From contig NZ_JAGYPI010000002.1 in assembly GCF_018343615.1 (NCBI RefSeq), positions 453,562 through 517,561 on the forward strand: a DNA stretch of 64,000 nt, written 5' to 3'. Made by a program: the position numbers and the translations under genes. The notes beneath the pieces were generated by a model. It ran no database searches and was not told the origin of the DNA. It worked only from the letters and a program-made list of their open reading frames with translations. The DNA comes from Bacillus sp. FJAT-49736. Its GTDB lineage: Bacteria > Bacillota > Bacilli > Bacillales > Bacillaceae_C. Of this stretch, positions 17,673 through 27,700 are shown piece by piece. Numbering within the stretch: position 1 is the stretch's first letter; the number at the start of each line of letters is the position of its first letter.

Positions 17673-17772
17673 GGCCCCTCAATACCCCTTTTAAATCTCA
17701 TAACGTGATGATACATTTGTCACTTTTGCCAAGAGAAGTATGATATCATCACAGGCTATCTGAAGGTCTTAT

Positions 17773-20700
17773 TTATTTTACTTTAACCGTTGTCGAATTA
17801 CTCTTATTTCCTGACTTATCTACCGCATATACCGTTAAAGATGTACCTTTCTTCTGAGCTTTTATCGTAATCTTATAAGCTCCTTTACTGTTAGCAGTAC
17901 CTTTTCCAAGTAGTGACTTTCCTTTGTAAACATAGACGGTTGAACCTTTTTCTGCCTTACCTGAAACATAAGTAGATTTAGATGTTACTTTATCCACTGA
18001 CGGTTTTGACGGTGGAGTTTTGTCTACTACCTTAGTAGAAGTAGCTTTGCTTACATTTCCAGCTTTATCTGTAGCGGTAACTTTAATTTGTGTTCCAGCC
18101 TTTTGCTTGGATATGGTAAAGCTATATTTTCCAGATTTGTCAGCATTCACTGATTGTTTAAGCTTTCCAGCAATGTAAAGCTTCACAACAGCATTTGCTT
18201 CTGTTTTTCCAGTTACTTTCGTAGACTTATCTGAAACTAGATCAATAGCCGGTGCTTTTGGTGCGGTTTTATCAATATTCACTTCTACAGATTTTGTTTT
18301 TTCTGTATTTCCAGCATTATCTACACTACGGTACTCAACGGTGTATTTACCATCTACAGATAGCTTAATAGCTCCTGAGTAATCTTTCCATTCACCATTA
18401 TTTACTCTGTATTGTGTTGATTTTACTCCAGAACTATCATCCGTTGCAGTAAGCCCTACTGTAACATCAGAAGTATACCAACCATTATCACCTTTAGTTC
18501 CTGATACTTTAGCTGTTGTAACTGGTGCTGTTGAGTCTGCTGGCGCGCCTGGACCTGGTGTACCTGGACTTGGTTTATTAATTTTCACTTCTAGTGAATT
18601 AACATCTTCTACATTACCTGCTTTATCCATACTGCGATACTCAACAGTGAATGTTCCGTTATTAGATAGCTTAATTTCTCCAGAGTAATCTTTCCATTCA
18701 CCATTATTTACTCTGTAATGTGTTGTTTTTACACCAGAATTATGATCGGATGCAGAAAGCTTTATGGTCACATCAGATGTATACCAACCATTTTTATCTT
18801 TAATCCCAGTTACTTCAGCTTTTGTAGCTGGAGCTGTTTTATCAATTTTTATTTCTTTTGTTTGAACATCTTCCTTATTACCTGCATTGTCTGTACTTTT
18901 ATATTCAAGGACAGATGTACCTTCTTTAGAAAATTCAATTGGTTCTAAGTAATCTTGCCAGTTACCACCATTTACTCTATACTGAGTAGACTTTACACCT
19001 GTGAGATCATCTGTAGCAGTCAGTTCAACTGAAACATCAGAAGTATACCAGCCATTTTCGCCTTCAGTTCCATCAAACTTCGCTGTTGTGACAGGAGGTG
19101 ATCCATCTGTTACATTAATAACAATTTCCTTAGTTGCAGAATTTTGTGCCTCATCATCCACAATAATCTTTACTTTATTTTCGCCTAATGTTAATCCATT
19201 GATGGATGCTTTAAATTTCCCATCTTGACTAAGAGTAATTGGTGTTGTACCTTCTTGTTTTTCACCGCTGCTGTTTGTTAATTCATACTTTGCATGTAAT
19301 TTTGAATTAACATCGAAATTTTCTCCAAACACATCTTCTACAACTGGAACCCAATCAATATACTCATCATCAATACTACCTGACAATTCAAAGTTCGAAC
19401 TTGTAGCTGAATAGCTATTTTCTGTTACAATTTTTGGAGCTTTCGTTTTGATAAAAATTGGACCGAGCCATGCTGATGCAACAATAGCTGTTTGCGCCTG
19501 GTTAATTGTAGTTAAATCGACTGTATATACTCCATCTGGTGCATTTGTCTTTTTGCCAGTTTCCCATGAAGTATAGCTTCCATCAAATTTTACTGTCTTA
19601 GGTCCTGTAGTTGTTGAACTAGCCGCAACAAGATATCCTAGATAACCGTCTTCATATGCTCCACCTTCCGGATTCGATGCATCCCATAATTCAATATAAG
19701 TGGTATACTGACGATCATAAAATTCATAACGAACTGTAGTATTATCTAATTTACCATCTCCATTTGGTGAAATATCATAGCTATCAATTGAATAGCTCTT
19801 TATTCCTGTTGGAGGAGCAAAGTTTGCAGCGAATGGCAAAATTAGTTCTGTTTTGCCATTGGTAATGTGAATAAATCCTAATAGCTCATTACCAGTTGAT
19901 CCTGTTCCCTTTGGAACAGTTAAAGTTACCTTCAATGCTTGCTCACCAGAACCTGGTAGCTCAAAATCTGACTTGTCAACCGTAACCTTTGCATTGGCTA
20001 GTGTACCCGTTGCAGCCTTTGTAGTTTCAACAGTAACCGAATAATCACTTACATTACCAGTTAAGTTTTTCACAGTGATATCTTTCGTAATGGTTACTTC
20101 ATTACCTGTTGGAACATTTCCGAAAGTAACCGTGCCTTTTGTATTAGGATATGGTTTTCCGCTAAATGAAGTTTCATCATACGAATACGCCATCGCTTCT
20201 GTTGTAGCAGCTTTAAGTGGCTGAACCCGTCCCGGACCTTGTGCAAAGACATCAAATTTTTTTACATCAAGTTGTTTTGCCGTGTTAGAGATTGCTACTT
20301 TAATATCGAATGGAGACCAATTTGGATGTTGTGATTTGAGTAATGCAGCCACACCTGCGATATGTGGAGTAGCCATACTTGTACCTGTAAAACGGTCATA
20401 TGCTTCATCATATGATGCATCTGGGTAGTCCTTACCATAAGCTGGAACGGATGACATAATATTCGTTCCCGGTGCTGTAATATCCGGCTTTAGATCAAAA
20501 TTAGGATTTGCTGGACCACGAGAACTGGAAGAATTCACATCATCACCAGCAGTCTGGCCAGTTGTATAGTTACTGAATGTCACCTTGCCAGGCTTTCCAC
20601 CTAATGCATCACTAAGTGCTTTTCCATCTGTATAGGACATTGCAAATGATGGAATAAACGCAAATGAATCTCCTAAAAAGGCATTATCAGGTGGACCCGG

Positions 20701-22197
20701 TGTTCCAGAACCTGTTGAAGAATTATAAATAATGATCCCTTTTGCTCCAGCTTCCTTTGCCGCTGCTAGTTTATCAACATAAGGAATATCTCCACGAACA
20801 ACAAGTGCAACCTTGTCTTTAACATCTATACCTTTATAGTTGTCTTTTGATCCAACGCCTGGTACTGGTACTAAGTCCATTTCACCCGAAAGTACCCCCG
20901 AAGGATCCTGTCCGGATTTCCAAGCCATCATATCAAGGTCGGATTCTTTTGTATATTCACCAGCGACAACTTTTACAGTTGCTTTCTTCGTCACTTCAGG
21001 AACAGTAGAGTTTGCAACAGAAATGGCAAATGCCGCTGTTGAAGGGCTTCCGATTGTACCTCTGTTTGGTCCGCTGTTACCTGTTGCAACAACTGCTGTT
21101 GTACCATTAAGCACAGCATTATTAATAGCAATAGCATCAGAAGCTACTGAGTTATTAGAAGTGCTTCCAAGAGACAAATTTATGATATCCATTTTTTCTT
21201 GGACAGCTTTTTCAATACCTGCAATGACACCAGAGTTAGCTCCACTACCATACGCTCCTAACACTCTGTATGCATACAATTCTACTTTCGGTGCAATACC
21301 TATAACTTTCTTGCCTTGTGCCGCAATTGTTCCCGCAACGTGTGTTCCATGTTCCGTGTAAAAAGAACTACCGTTTGTATCAAACTCCGGTTTTCCAGTT
21401 GGACGATCAAGTGGTGTAGTTTCATATGGATCATCACCTCTGTCCCTAGCATAGTTAGCAGGGTTGGATTGATCGATGAAATTGTGTCCACCTTTATAGA
21501 CATCTCTTAATTCAGGATGTAAGTAGTCAATTCCTGTGTCAATAACTCCTACTTTTACCCCTTGTCCTTTATAACCTAAGTTCCATACATCTGGCACATT
21601 TAGGTATGGGTTATCCGTGTTCAACATTCCATCGGCGGATAGGTCATCACCTGATGGTTCACCAAATGCTTTCATTTCAATATCCGGCTCTACAAATTGT
21701 ACTCCTGGTATCGAAAGCAAATCTTTTACTTGGCTCGCTTTTATTTTCATTGCAATACCGTTTAAAACTTCATTATAACGGAAGCCAAGTTCTGCTTTTA
21801 TACCTTTGTTACTTAGACTTTTTTCAAAAGTGCGCTGCTGATTCAATACATTTTGTCGAGCAGTATTTTCCATCGCTTTTGTAAAGCTTTTCCCTGCAAT
21901 TTTGTTTATACCTCTTTCTAAAGCGACTGGATATTCGGACAGCCCAACAATAACCGATACATCTTGATCGCCATAGAGGTTTTGTAAATCAGGATGTAAT
22001 ACAGGTTGTTTTAGTAAATGAGACTTCTCTTGGTCAATAATTGCCTTCATTTGCTTTAGTGTGCCACTGTCCAAATTAACAGGGTTCTTAACCAGATCTT
22101 TAGTCGCAGCAGAACCATACAATGGGAATAGCATGGTGAAAATAATAGTTAATGCTAGTAAACTACTAAATAATTTCCGATAGTCCCTCAGTTTCAA
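17773..22197 (-). CDS. Large secreted subtilisin-like protease (S8, Vpr-type) with Ig-like C-terminal repeats
   Basis: 1474 aa. Signal peptide (about 1-31), I9-type propeptide (about 75-175), then an S8 domain with catalytic D220 (VGVIDTGID), H283 (EHGTHVAGT) and S607 (GTSMATPH). A PA domain is inserted at about 430-545 (AAAKEAGAKGIIIYNSS), as in Vpr-type proteases. After about residue 680 come an Fn3-like region, three OmpL47-type repeats (STQYRVNGGNWQDY, TTHYRVNNGEWKDY, STQYRVNNGEWKDY) and two bacterial Ig repeats at the C-terminus (GKYSFTI... and GAYKITI...). TTG start with AGAGGGG eight bases upstream. It likely degrades extracellular protein for nutrition or surface turnover. Confidence 0.95.
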   Translation of the reverse strand: MKLRDYRKLFSSLLALTIIFTMLFPLYGSAATKDLVKNPVNLDSGTLKQMKAIIDQEKSHLLKQPVLHPDLQNLYGDQDVSVIVGLSEYPVALERGINKIAGKSFTKAMENTARQNVLNQQRTFEKSLSNKGIKAELGFRYNEVLNGIAMKIKASQVKDLLSIPGVQFVEPDIEMKAFGEPSGDDLSADGMLNTDNPYLNVPDVWNLGYKGQGVKVGVIDTGIDYLHPELRDVYKGGHNFIDQSNPANYARDRGDDPYETTPLDRPTGKPEFDTNGSSFYTEHGTHVAGTIAAQGKKVIGIAPKVELYAYRVLGAYGSGANSGVIAGIEKAVQEKMDIINLSLGSTSNNSVASDAIAINNAVLNGTTAVVATGNSGPNRGTIGSPSTAAFAISVANSTVPEVTKKATVKVVAGEYTKESDLDMMAWKSGQDPSGVLSGEMDLVPVPGVGSKDNYKGIDVKDKVALVVRGDIPYVDKLAAAKEAGAKGIIIYNSSTGSGTPGPPDNAFLGDSFAFIPSFAMSYTDGKALSDALGGKPGKVTFSNYTTGQTAGDDVNSSSSRGPANPNFDLKPDITAPGTNIMSSVPAYGKDYPDASYDEAYDRFTGTSMATPHIAGVAALLKSQHPNWSPFDIKVAISNTAKQLDVKKFDVFAQGPGRVQPLKAATTEAMAYSYDETSFSGKPYPNTKGTVTFGNVPTGNEVTITKDITVKNLTGNVSDYSVTVETTKAATGTLANAKVTVDKSDFELPGSGEQALKVTLTVPKGTGSTGNELLGFIHITNGKTELILPFAANFAPPTGIKSYSIDSYDISPNGDGKLDNTTVRYEFYDRQYTTYIELWDASNPEGGAYEDGYLGYLVAASSTTTGPKTVKFDGSYTSWETGKKTNAPDGVYTVDLTTINQAQTAIVASAWLGPIFIKTKAPKIVTENSYSATSSNFELSGSIDDEYIDWVPVVEDVFGENFDVNSKLHAKYELTNSSGEKQEGTTPITLSQDGKFKASINGLTLGENKVKIIVDDEAQNSATKEIVINVTDGSPPVTTAKFDGTEGENGWYTSDVSVELTATDDLTGVKSTQYRVNGGNWQDYLEPIEFSKEGTSVLEYKSTDNAGNKEDVQTKEIKIDKTAPATKAEVTGIKDKNGWYTSDVTIKLSASDHNSGVKTTHYRVNNGEWKDYSGEIKLSNNGTFTVEYRSMDKAGNVEDVNSLEVKINKPSPGTPGPGAPADSTAPVTTAKVSGTKGDNGWYTSDVTVGLTATDDSSGVKSTQYRVNNGEWKDYSGAIKLSVDGKYTVEYRSVDNAGNTEKTKSVEVNIDKTAPKAPAIDLVSDKSTKVTGKTEANAVVKLYIAGKLKQSVNADKSGKYSFTISKQKAGTQIKVTATDKAGNVSKATSTKVVDKTPPSKPSVDKVTSKSTYVSGKAEKGSTVYVYKGKSLLGKGTANSKGAYKITIKAQKKGTSLTVYAVDKSGNKSNSTTVKVK

Positions 22198-23400
22198 GCA
22201 TATTTCCCCTCTCTACTTTCATCTCTTTCTAAGTCCAACCTTTTTTTGCAAAAACCCTTAAATTTTTTTTACTAGCGTCTTCAACTTTTATTATTTTAAA
22301 ATAATAAAATATCCCCCTTCCTGGAAAATAGACCTGAATAGGCTTCCTATTAAGTCAAAATTAATCAGGTTGTACAAAATGTACCATGACGAAAATCTCA
22401 TTGTAAATAGCGATAAATAGGGGTTTTTGTTTATTTTTACAATATTCAAAAATTTATTTTGCGAGTTTTCTATTATTATTTCGACATAGTTTTTATTAAA
22501 ATAGACAAATGCTGTAGAAAGATGTTCCACTTTTTCTTTCTATTTTGTTTTATCTCAGAACACACTTAGCAAAAATAAAAAATATTACAGTGGGTAAACA
22601 AAGAAATCGGAATTTCCATCCATAATTTCTACACATAATAGCTGGTAATAAATCATTCCTCTATTAAAATAGCTCAATACGACAAAATACTTAGGTACAT
22701 AGATTCAACAAGTAATATTCTTTGCAAAAATAGACATGCATAAGAACTTTTTTATTCATTCGACATAGTTATGGAATACGGAATTTAGGTAATGGAGGGT
22801 ATTTTTAGTTTTTACGAGTAACATTTGAAAAGAAAATATGCAGTACTTGCTCTTTATGGGAAGAGTGTATCAGAGAAAAAGAATAGGTAGGATTTTAGTA
22901 GTAGGATAAATACTCCAGAATCTTAAGAATATACTCAACAGTAATATATAAGAAAAGAGCTTTCCAAAAATGGAAAAGACTAATGAAAAACATTCACTAG
23001 CTAGATATCATGATAAATAGTACGTTCTGTACCGTATATCCACTCAAGCAAAAATATCTATATAAACAATGAACTTAAACCCCACCTAATTATTACTAGA
23101 TAAAATTTTACCATTCCAATTCTTAACTTTGTTTATTGTTATAAAAATAACACCTTAAAAGTGACGATTCCGCCGAGTTTGAGATGTTCCGTCCGAACTA
23201 TCCAGATTGATTCTTGAAATATTTTCTCTCAATCACTTCCCTTACCAATTTAGACGCAAATAAAAATTCCAAAACTTGCTATTTTCTTTTTATGAACAAT
23301 CAGTTTAAAATCCAACTAATTGGAAATATAATAAGATGCATTAAACTAACATGATAAATAGTACATATATTTATATAGAAAAACTAGGAGGTTCAAAACA
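22198..23400. other. 1.2-kb A/T-rich gene-free region
   Basis: I see no ORF with a ribosome site. The word CATGATAAATAGTAC occurs at about 23010 and again at about 23350, the latter just before the OsmC-family gene. The minus frame at 22291-22530 lacks a ribosome site and any recognisable feature. The left part is the leader of the large protease; promoter elements are not certain. Confidence 0.6.
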
Positions 23401-23823
23401 ATGAAGATTAGCTTAGATTGGAATAGTAAAATGGCATTTTCGGGTACAACACCATCCGGTCATGAAATAAAAATGGATGCTGCCGAAGCAGACGGGGGAT
23501 CAAATAGTGGAGCAAGACCAACTGAACTACTCCTTAATGCAGTAGCAGGCTGTACAGGAATTGATATAATCTCTATTTTGACAAAGATGCGATTGAGCCC
23601 TACTAAATTTTACATGGATGTGGAAGGCCAGCGGGCAGACGATCACCCCAAAAAATTTACGGAGATTCACATTCATTATTCATTAGAAGGTGACCTTCCT
23701 GAAGAGAAGGTTGTTCGTGCCATCCAGCTTTCTGTAGATAAATATTGCTCAGTAGCCCATTCTTTAAGCGCGACTATTCATGCAAGTTACTCCATTAATG
23801 GCATGGAAACAAAAGGCATGTAA
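23401..23823 (+). CDS. OsmC/Ohr-family protein
   Basis: 140 aa. The OsmC fold is indicated by ARPTELLLNAVAGCTGIDI and by VDKYCSVAHSLS. The two reactive cysteines expected for a thiol peroxidase are present (C51 and C116). Members reduce organic hydroperoxides or hypochlorite-derived oxidants; the closest general type is the YhfA-like branch. CTAGGAGG precedes the ATG. Monocistronic. Confidence 0.9.
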   Translation: MKISLDWNSKMAFSGTTPSGHEIKMDAAEADGGSNSGARPTELLLNAVAGCTGIDIISILTKMRLSPTKFYMDVEGQRADDHPKKFTEIHIHYSLEGDLPEEKVVRAIQLSVDKYCSVAHSLSATIHASYSINGMETKGM

Positions 23824-23956
23824 ATAGTTAGGGAAGGTAAGTATCACATCTATATCTAATAGAACACATTAACCAATAGAGCAATGGTAAATCCAAAAGT
23901 TCTCTAATACCTTTACTCTTTTGTAAAAGCCTCTACTTACAACTAGCTTTATAACG

Positions 23957-24005
23957 TAGGGACGGTTCTAGTGTTTCTTTTTTGGTAACATTAGAACTGT
24001 CCCTA
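23957..24005. repeat. Dispersed GGGACGGTTC family, copy 9
   Basis: TAGGGACGGTTCTA and TAGAACTGTCCCTA form nearly perfect arms, followed by AGTTTTT. A further half-copy (AACGGTCCCCATT) lies at about 24187. Otherwise the 23.8-24.3 kb gap is empty. Confidence 0.82.
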
Positions 24006-24214
24006 AGTTTTTCTCATCACCTTGGATGCATCAAAAGGAACTGCAAACGACACCTCCGCTAATATAATGTGCATGTCGATTACCAATCTTGCATTGGAAA
24101 TTTTCTCTCATTGCTCTTTCTTCATTTCATACATATACATTTTCTGTAGATTATTTCTGACCTTTAAGCTATTAGACACTCTCAAAAACGGTCCCCATTC
24201 TCACATTGTGAATC

Positions 24215-24245
24215 TAAAAAACCACATAGAGAAATCTCTATGTGG
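24215..24245 (-). terminator. Terminator of the S-layer-like gene
   Basis: CCACATAGAGA and TCTCTATGTGG form a perfect 11-bp stem; on the minus strand six T follow. It lies 72 bases past the stop codon. Confidence 0.88.
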
Positions 24246-24316
24246 CTTCATCTTTTGAAAGAATTTATGTCCAACAATCCTTAGTATAACCTCGGTTTGA
24301 GACAGATATCTTTCTC

Positions 24317-27067
24317 TTATTTTACTGTAATTGCTTGGTTGCCTTTAAGAGCATTACCTTCTAGATCTTTTACAACAAGTGGTGATGCAATTGAACCAAT
24401 TACTACTGATGAGAATTTTGATGCGTTATAAGTTGTACTTGAATAATTTGCTAAATCAGCATCTTGCAAACCAGTAACTGATTGGATTAAAATGTCAGTT
24501 CCTGCTGTGTAATTCCCATCACCATTTACGTCAAAGTAAATAGTTGCAGTAGCGTCATGAGTTGCAACAGTTTCTGCAGTTGTAGCTACAGATGTACTGA
24601 ATTTAAATACATATTTACCAGCATCTGAACCAGTACCATCAGCAACTGAAACGTTACCGTTACCTACAGTTACAGCTTTATTATTAACTGCAAATGTAAA
24701 GTCTCCAATTGTTCCTGCAGAAGCTACTACAGCTTCACTGAATGTTAATGAAACAGTTCCATCACCATTAATTAATGATTTAGAGAATAATGGAAGTGTA
24801 TTGTCAACAACAGATACAACAGTTTGGTTAGTAGAAACTGTTACACCATCTGGAGTTTTAACATTCGCTACGCGTAATACAGCACCTGTATCAGTAGTAG
24901 CAATAAAGTTAGTTGGTAATGTAAATGTTACCTTTTTAGTAGTAGCATAAGTGATTACAGTATCAGCAGGTAATGCTACGCCATTAATTGTGTAATTAGC
25001 AGGATTTGTTGCACTTGCATAAGTAACATCTCTGTCAAAGTTTACAGTTGCAACGTTAGCTACGATAGTCGCTGATGCTACTTTTAATGCAGTAGAACTT
25101 GCTGCACCAAAGTTTACAGTTTGTTTTGTTAATAGTGATGCATTTTTAGCAAATGAAGTATCTTTAACAATACTTGCTGGTAATTGTACTTGATAATCAC
25201 CTGCTAAAGCAGTTGCAGAAGCTAAAGTATATTCTACAGTCTGACCATCAGCTAATAGAGTACCAGTTGCAGTTACTGAAGCAGCAGTTGTACCGTCAGT
25301 TAAATCAACAATATTGATTGTTCCTGCTTGTGGAGTCACAGATTCGCTATATTTAACCAACAATTTTGCTACTTTACCATTAGTATCTTTCACATAATTA
25401 ACAGATTGAACTGTTGGTGATGTAGTGTCAACAGATAAAGTCGCGCTGTTTGTTGTAGCTGGTGATAAGTTACCTAAGCTATCTGCAATTGTATTTTTAG
25501 TTACAATTGTATACTTATTAGATGTTTTTGTAGTAGTGAATGGATTTGTAAGAACTTGAATCTTAAATACTTTATTGCTAGTTCCTACTTGAGAAACAGT
25601 ATAATCAGTACCTAATGATAAGTCATTTAAATCTTCACCTTTTAAAGTAACACCTGAAAGTACACTAGAAACGTTCATTGCTTTATTGAATGTTAACAAG
25701 ATTGCATTATCACTAGAAGTTGAAACTACATAGGATGCTGCACTTGTATCTTTTGTAACAGTGAAAGACTTAGTAGTTGTTGGTGTTACGTTACCAGAAA
25801 GATCAGTTAGGTTTATAGCTTCAATAGTATGTGAACCTGTTGAAGGTAAATCTAAGTTATTAATTGTTGCAGTATATCCATCTGCTGATAAGGAAACTGA
25901 TTTTGTAACCCCATCTACCTTTAATGTAGGTAATGCTACTGGTTCAGAGAAAGTTACTGTAACTGATGATGCTGTATCAGCATTAGTTTTAGATGAAACT
26001 GAAACAATCTCAGGTGCTTTAGTATCAGCCACAGTCAATGAAGTAGCATAATAATTTATTGTATCGTAATATGAACCTTCAAGTAATACATTTTGAATTG
26101 TAACTGAAAAGTTCTCTGCTAATGTATTAGCAACAGGTGTACTGAATGTAAGAATTACTGTTTTACCATCATCTTGAAGTTCAGCAGTAAAACTTGTATC
26201 AGGAGTTGCATTTCTTAAGATAGTATAGTTAGCAGTGTTTTCTGCAGACGTTTGATCTACAGCTTTATTAAATTTCACTTCTAATTGTGAACCGTTAATC
26301 GCACTTACACTCTTAACAATTGGATCTGCTACGAAAGTTTTGTCTAACTTAACTTTCTTGTAGCCATTTCCATAGTAAGTGAAATCTACAGTAGTAGCTC
26401 CATCTTCTAATTCATTTGAAAGAGTAACGTTAACTGTTTTACCATTATCGAAAGTTACTTTTACATGTTTTGCATCTACAACAGTTGCAACGTTGCCTTT
26501 TACAAGTGGACGAACAACTGTAACTTTAATAGAAGCTTTTTTAGATGTTCCTTTTACTGTACCAGAAACTGTTTTAGCAGCTGCTGCTTTTGTAGTATCT
26601 ACTTTACCCCAAGTTACTGCTACATTAGCAGTTTTGCCGCTGTAGTATGTAACTTTTACAGTTTTAGGTAGGCTAGCAGTAGCACCAGCTTTTACAGATA
26701 CAGCTTTTTGAGCTGCTACACTCTTGATAGAGTCAGCTTTAACTACTACTTTAAGAGTAGCTTTTTTGCTTGTACCTTTGATAGTACCTTTTAAAGTTTT
26801 TGTTCCTGTAGATGAAGTGCTTAAAGTACTCCATTTAACAGCAACAGAAGCTTTTTTGCCGTTTGTGTAAGTTACTGTTACTTTTGTTGGAAGTTTAACA
26901 GATTTTACACTTTGACCTTTGTATGCTGTTACTGATTTAAGTGGGCTAACACTTTTCACAGTAGCTGTAGCTGCACTAGCTCCAACTGGTGCGATAGCGC
27001 TTGCTACTACTGCAGCAGTTGCTGCTCCAGCAAGAAATTTACGATAAGATTTTGGTTGATAAGCCAT
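24317..27067 (-). CDS. S-layer-like surface protein with Ig-like repeats and no SLH domains
   Basis: 916 aa. The N-terminus (KFLAGAATAAVVASAIAP, cleavage after GASA) is typical of Bacillaceae S-layer precursors. In place of the usual three SLH anchors, residues 35-190 hold two Big_4-like Ig repeats (each ending KKATLKVVV or KKASIKVTV) rich in K, T, V and S. The remainder repeats Ig/SbsC-type modules (VKFNKAVDQTSA, VTFSEPVALP, LLTFNKAMNVS, VNFDRDVTYA, LTFSEAVVAS). The strongly biased T/A-ending codon use suggests very high expression. GGGAGGAAATAAGG precedes the ATG. Probably a main cell-surface or S-layer protein; anchoring must differ from the SLH-pyruvyl-polymer mode. Confidence 0.85.
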   Translation of the reverse strand: MAYQPKSYRKFLAGAATAAVVASAIAPVGASAATATVKSVSPLKSVTAYKGQSVKSVKLPTKVTVTYTNGKKASVAVKWSTLSTSSTGTKTLKGTIKGTSKKATLKVVVKADSIKSVAAQKAVSVKAGATASLPKTVKVTYYSGKTANVAVTWGKVDTTKAAAAKTVSGTVKGTSKKASIKVTVVRPLVKGNVATVVDAKHVKVTFDNGKTVNVTLSNELEDGATTVDFTYYGNGYKKVKLDKTFVADPIVKSVSAINGSQLEVKFNKAVDQTSAENTANYTILRNATPDTSFTAELQDDGKTVILTFSTPVANTLAENFSVTIQNVLLEGSYYDTINYYATSLTVADTKAPEIVSVSSKTNADTASSVTVTFSEPVALPTLKVDGVTKSVSLSADGYTATINNLDLPSTGSHTIEAINLTDLSGNVTPTTTKSFTVTKDTSAASYVVSTSSDNAILLTFNKAMNVSSVLSGVTLKGEDLNDLSLGTDYTVSQVGTSNKVFKIQVLTNPFTTTKTSNKYTIVTKNTIADSLGNLSPATTNSATLSVDTTSPTVQSVNYVKDTNGKVAKLLVKYSESVTPQAGTINIVDLTDGTTAASVTATGTLLADGQTVEYTLASATALAGDYQVQLPASIVKDTSFAKNASLLTKQTVNFGAASSTALKVASATIVANVATVNFDRDVTYASATNPANYTINGVALPADTVITYATTKKVTFTLPTNFIATTDTGAVLRVANVKTPDGVTVSTNQTVVSVVDNTLPLFSKSLINGDGTVSLTFSEAVVASAGTIGDFTFAVNNKAVTVGNGNVSVADGTGSDAGKYVFKFSTSVATTAETVATHDATATIYFDVNGDGNYTAGTDILIQSVTGLQDADLANYSSTTYNASKFSSVVIGSIASPLVVKDLEGNALKGNQAITVK

Positions 27068-27670
27068 CGTTCCTTATTTCCTCCCTTTTTTACCTCTATA
27101 CTTATTTAACTAATTCCAGAGACATAGTTTAGAAGAATAGAAGATTGACGAAATTCGTCAATTCTAGTCTTTATATCTATAGATCTAATACTTATGTCGC
27201 CTCATGGATATTAGTAAAATACGAGTAAGTAAATTAATATATTTCCACTTAATACAGTATAACCAGTAAATAAATACTAGTCAACCATAATATTCTTCTA
27301 CTACTATATTTTCTATTAAGTGGATTAATTTACCCATTACAATTATTTTACCGCAGATTACTAAAATTACAATAGAAATGGCGGTAGTATATATTACCAA
27401 TTCTGCGGTAACAGATGTTTTTTGCATCTACATTCCTTATATCGACAAGTTTCCCGAAGAATTTAGGTATAATATGGATAAAATTTTACCATTAATAATA
27501 AAAAATGCAATTTTTTTTTGCAATTTTCTATAAAAATATTAATAGTTGAAAATATTACATGCCACTCTCCATTGTTTTATTTGTTATTTGCATGTAATAC
27601 TTCCGGAAATTTTTTCATTCCTCCCCACCAAATCCATTTATATGCAGATTCCATACAAAAGATTACTCCA
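27068..27670. other. Long A/T-rich leader of the S-layer-like gene
   Basis: About 600 bases without a gene. Long untranslated leaders with several promoters are common for S-layer genes, and the composition fits this. Individual promoters cannot be assigned with confidence. Confidence 0.5.
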
Positions 27671-27700
27671 AAAAAATAAAACGGACCAAAAGTCCGCTTT
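27671..27700 (-). terminator. Terminator of the SLH amidase gene
   Basis: CGGAC-CAAAA-GTCCG overlaps the stop codon; on the minus strand it is followed by a T-rich tract (TTTTATTTTTTTGG). Confidence 0.85.

Noticed and set aside
20840-21361. 173-residue plus-strand ORF
   Set aside because: Antisense inside the S8 protease catalytic region, which is certain on the minus strand.
22291-22530. 79-residue minus-strand ORF in the 1.2-kb gap
   Set aside because: No ribosome site, composition follows the A/T-rich background, no recognisable motif.
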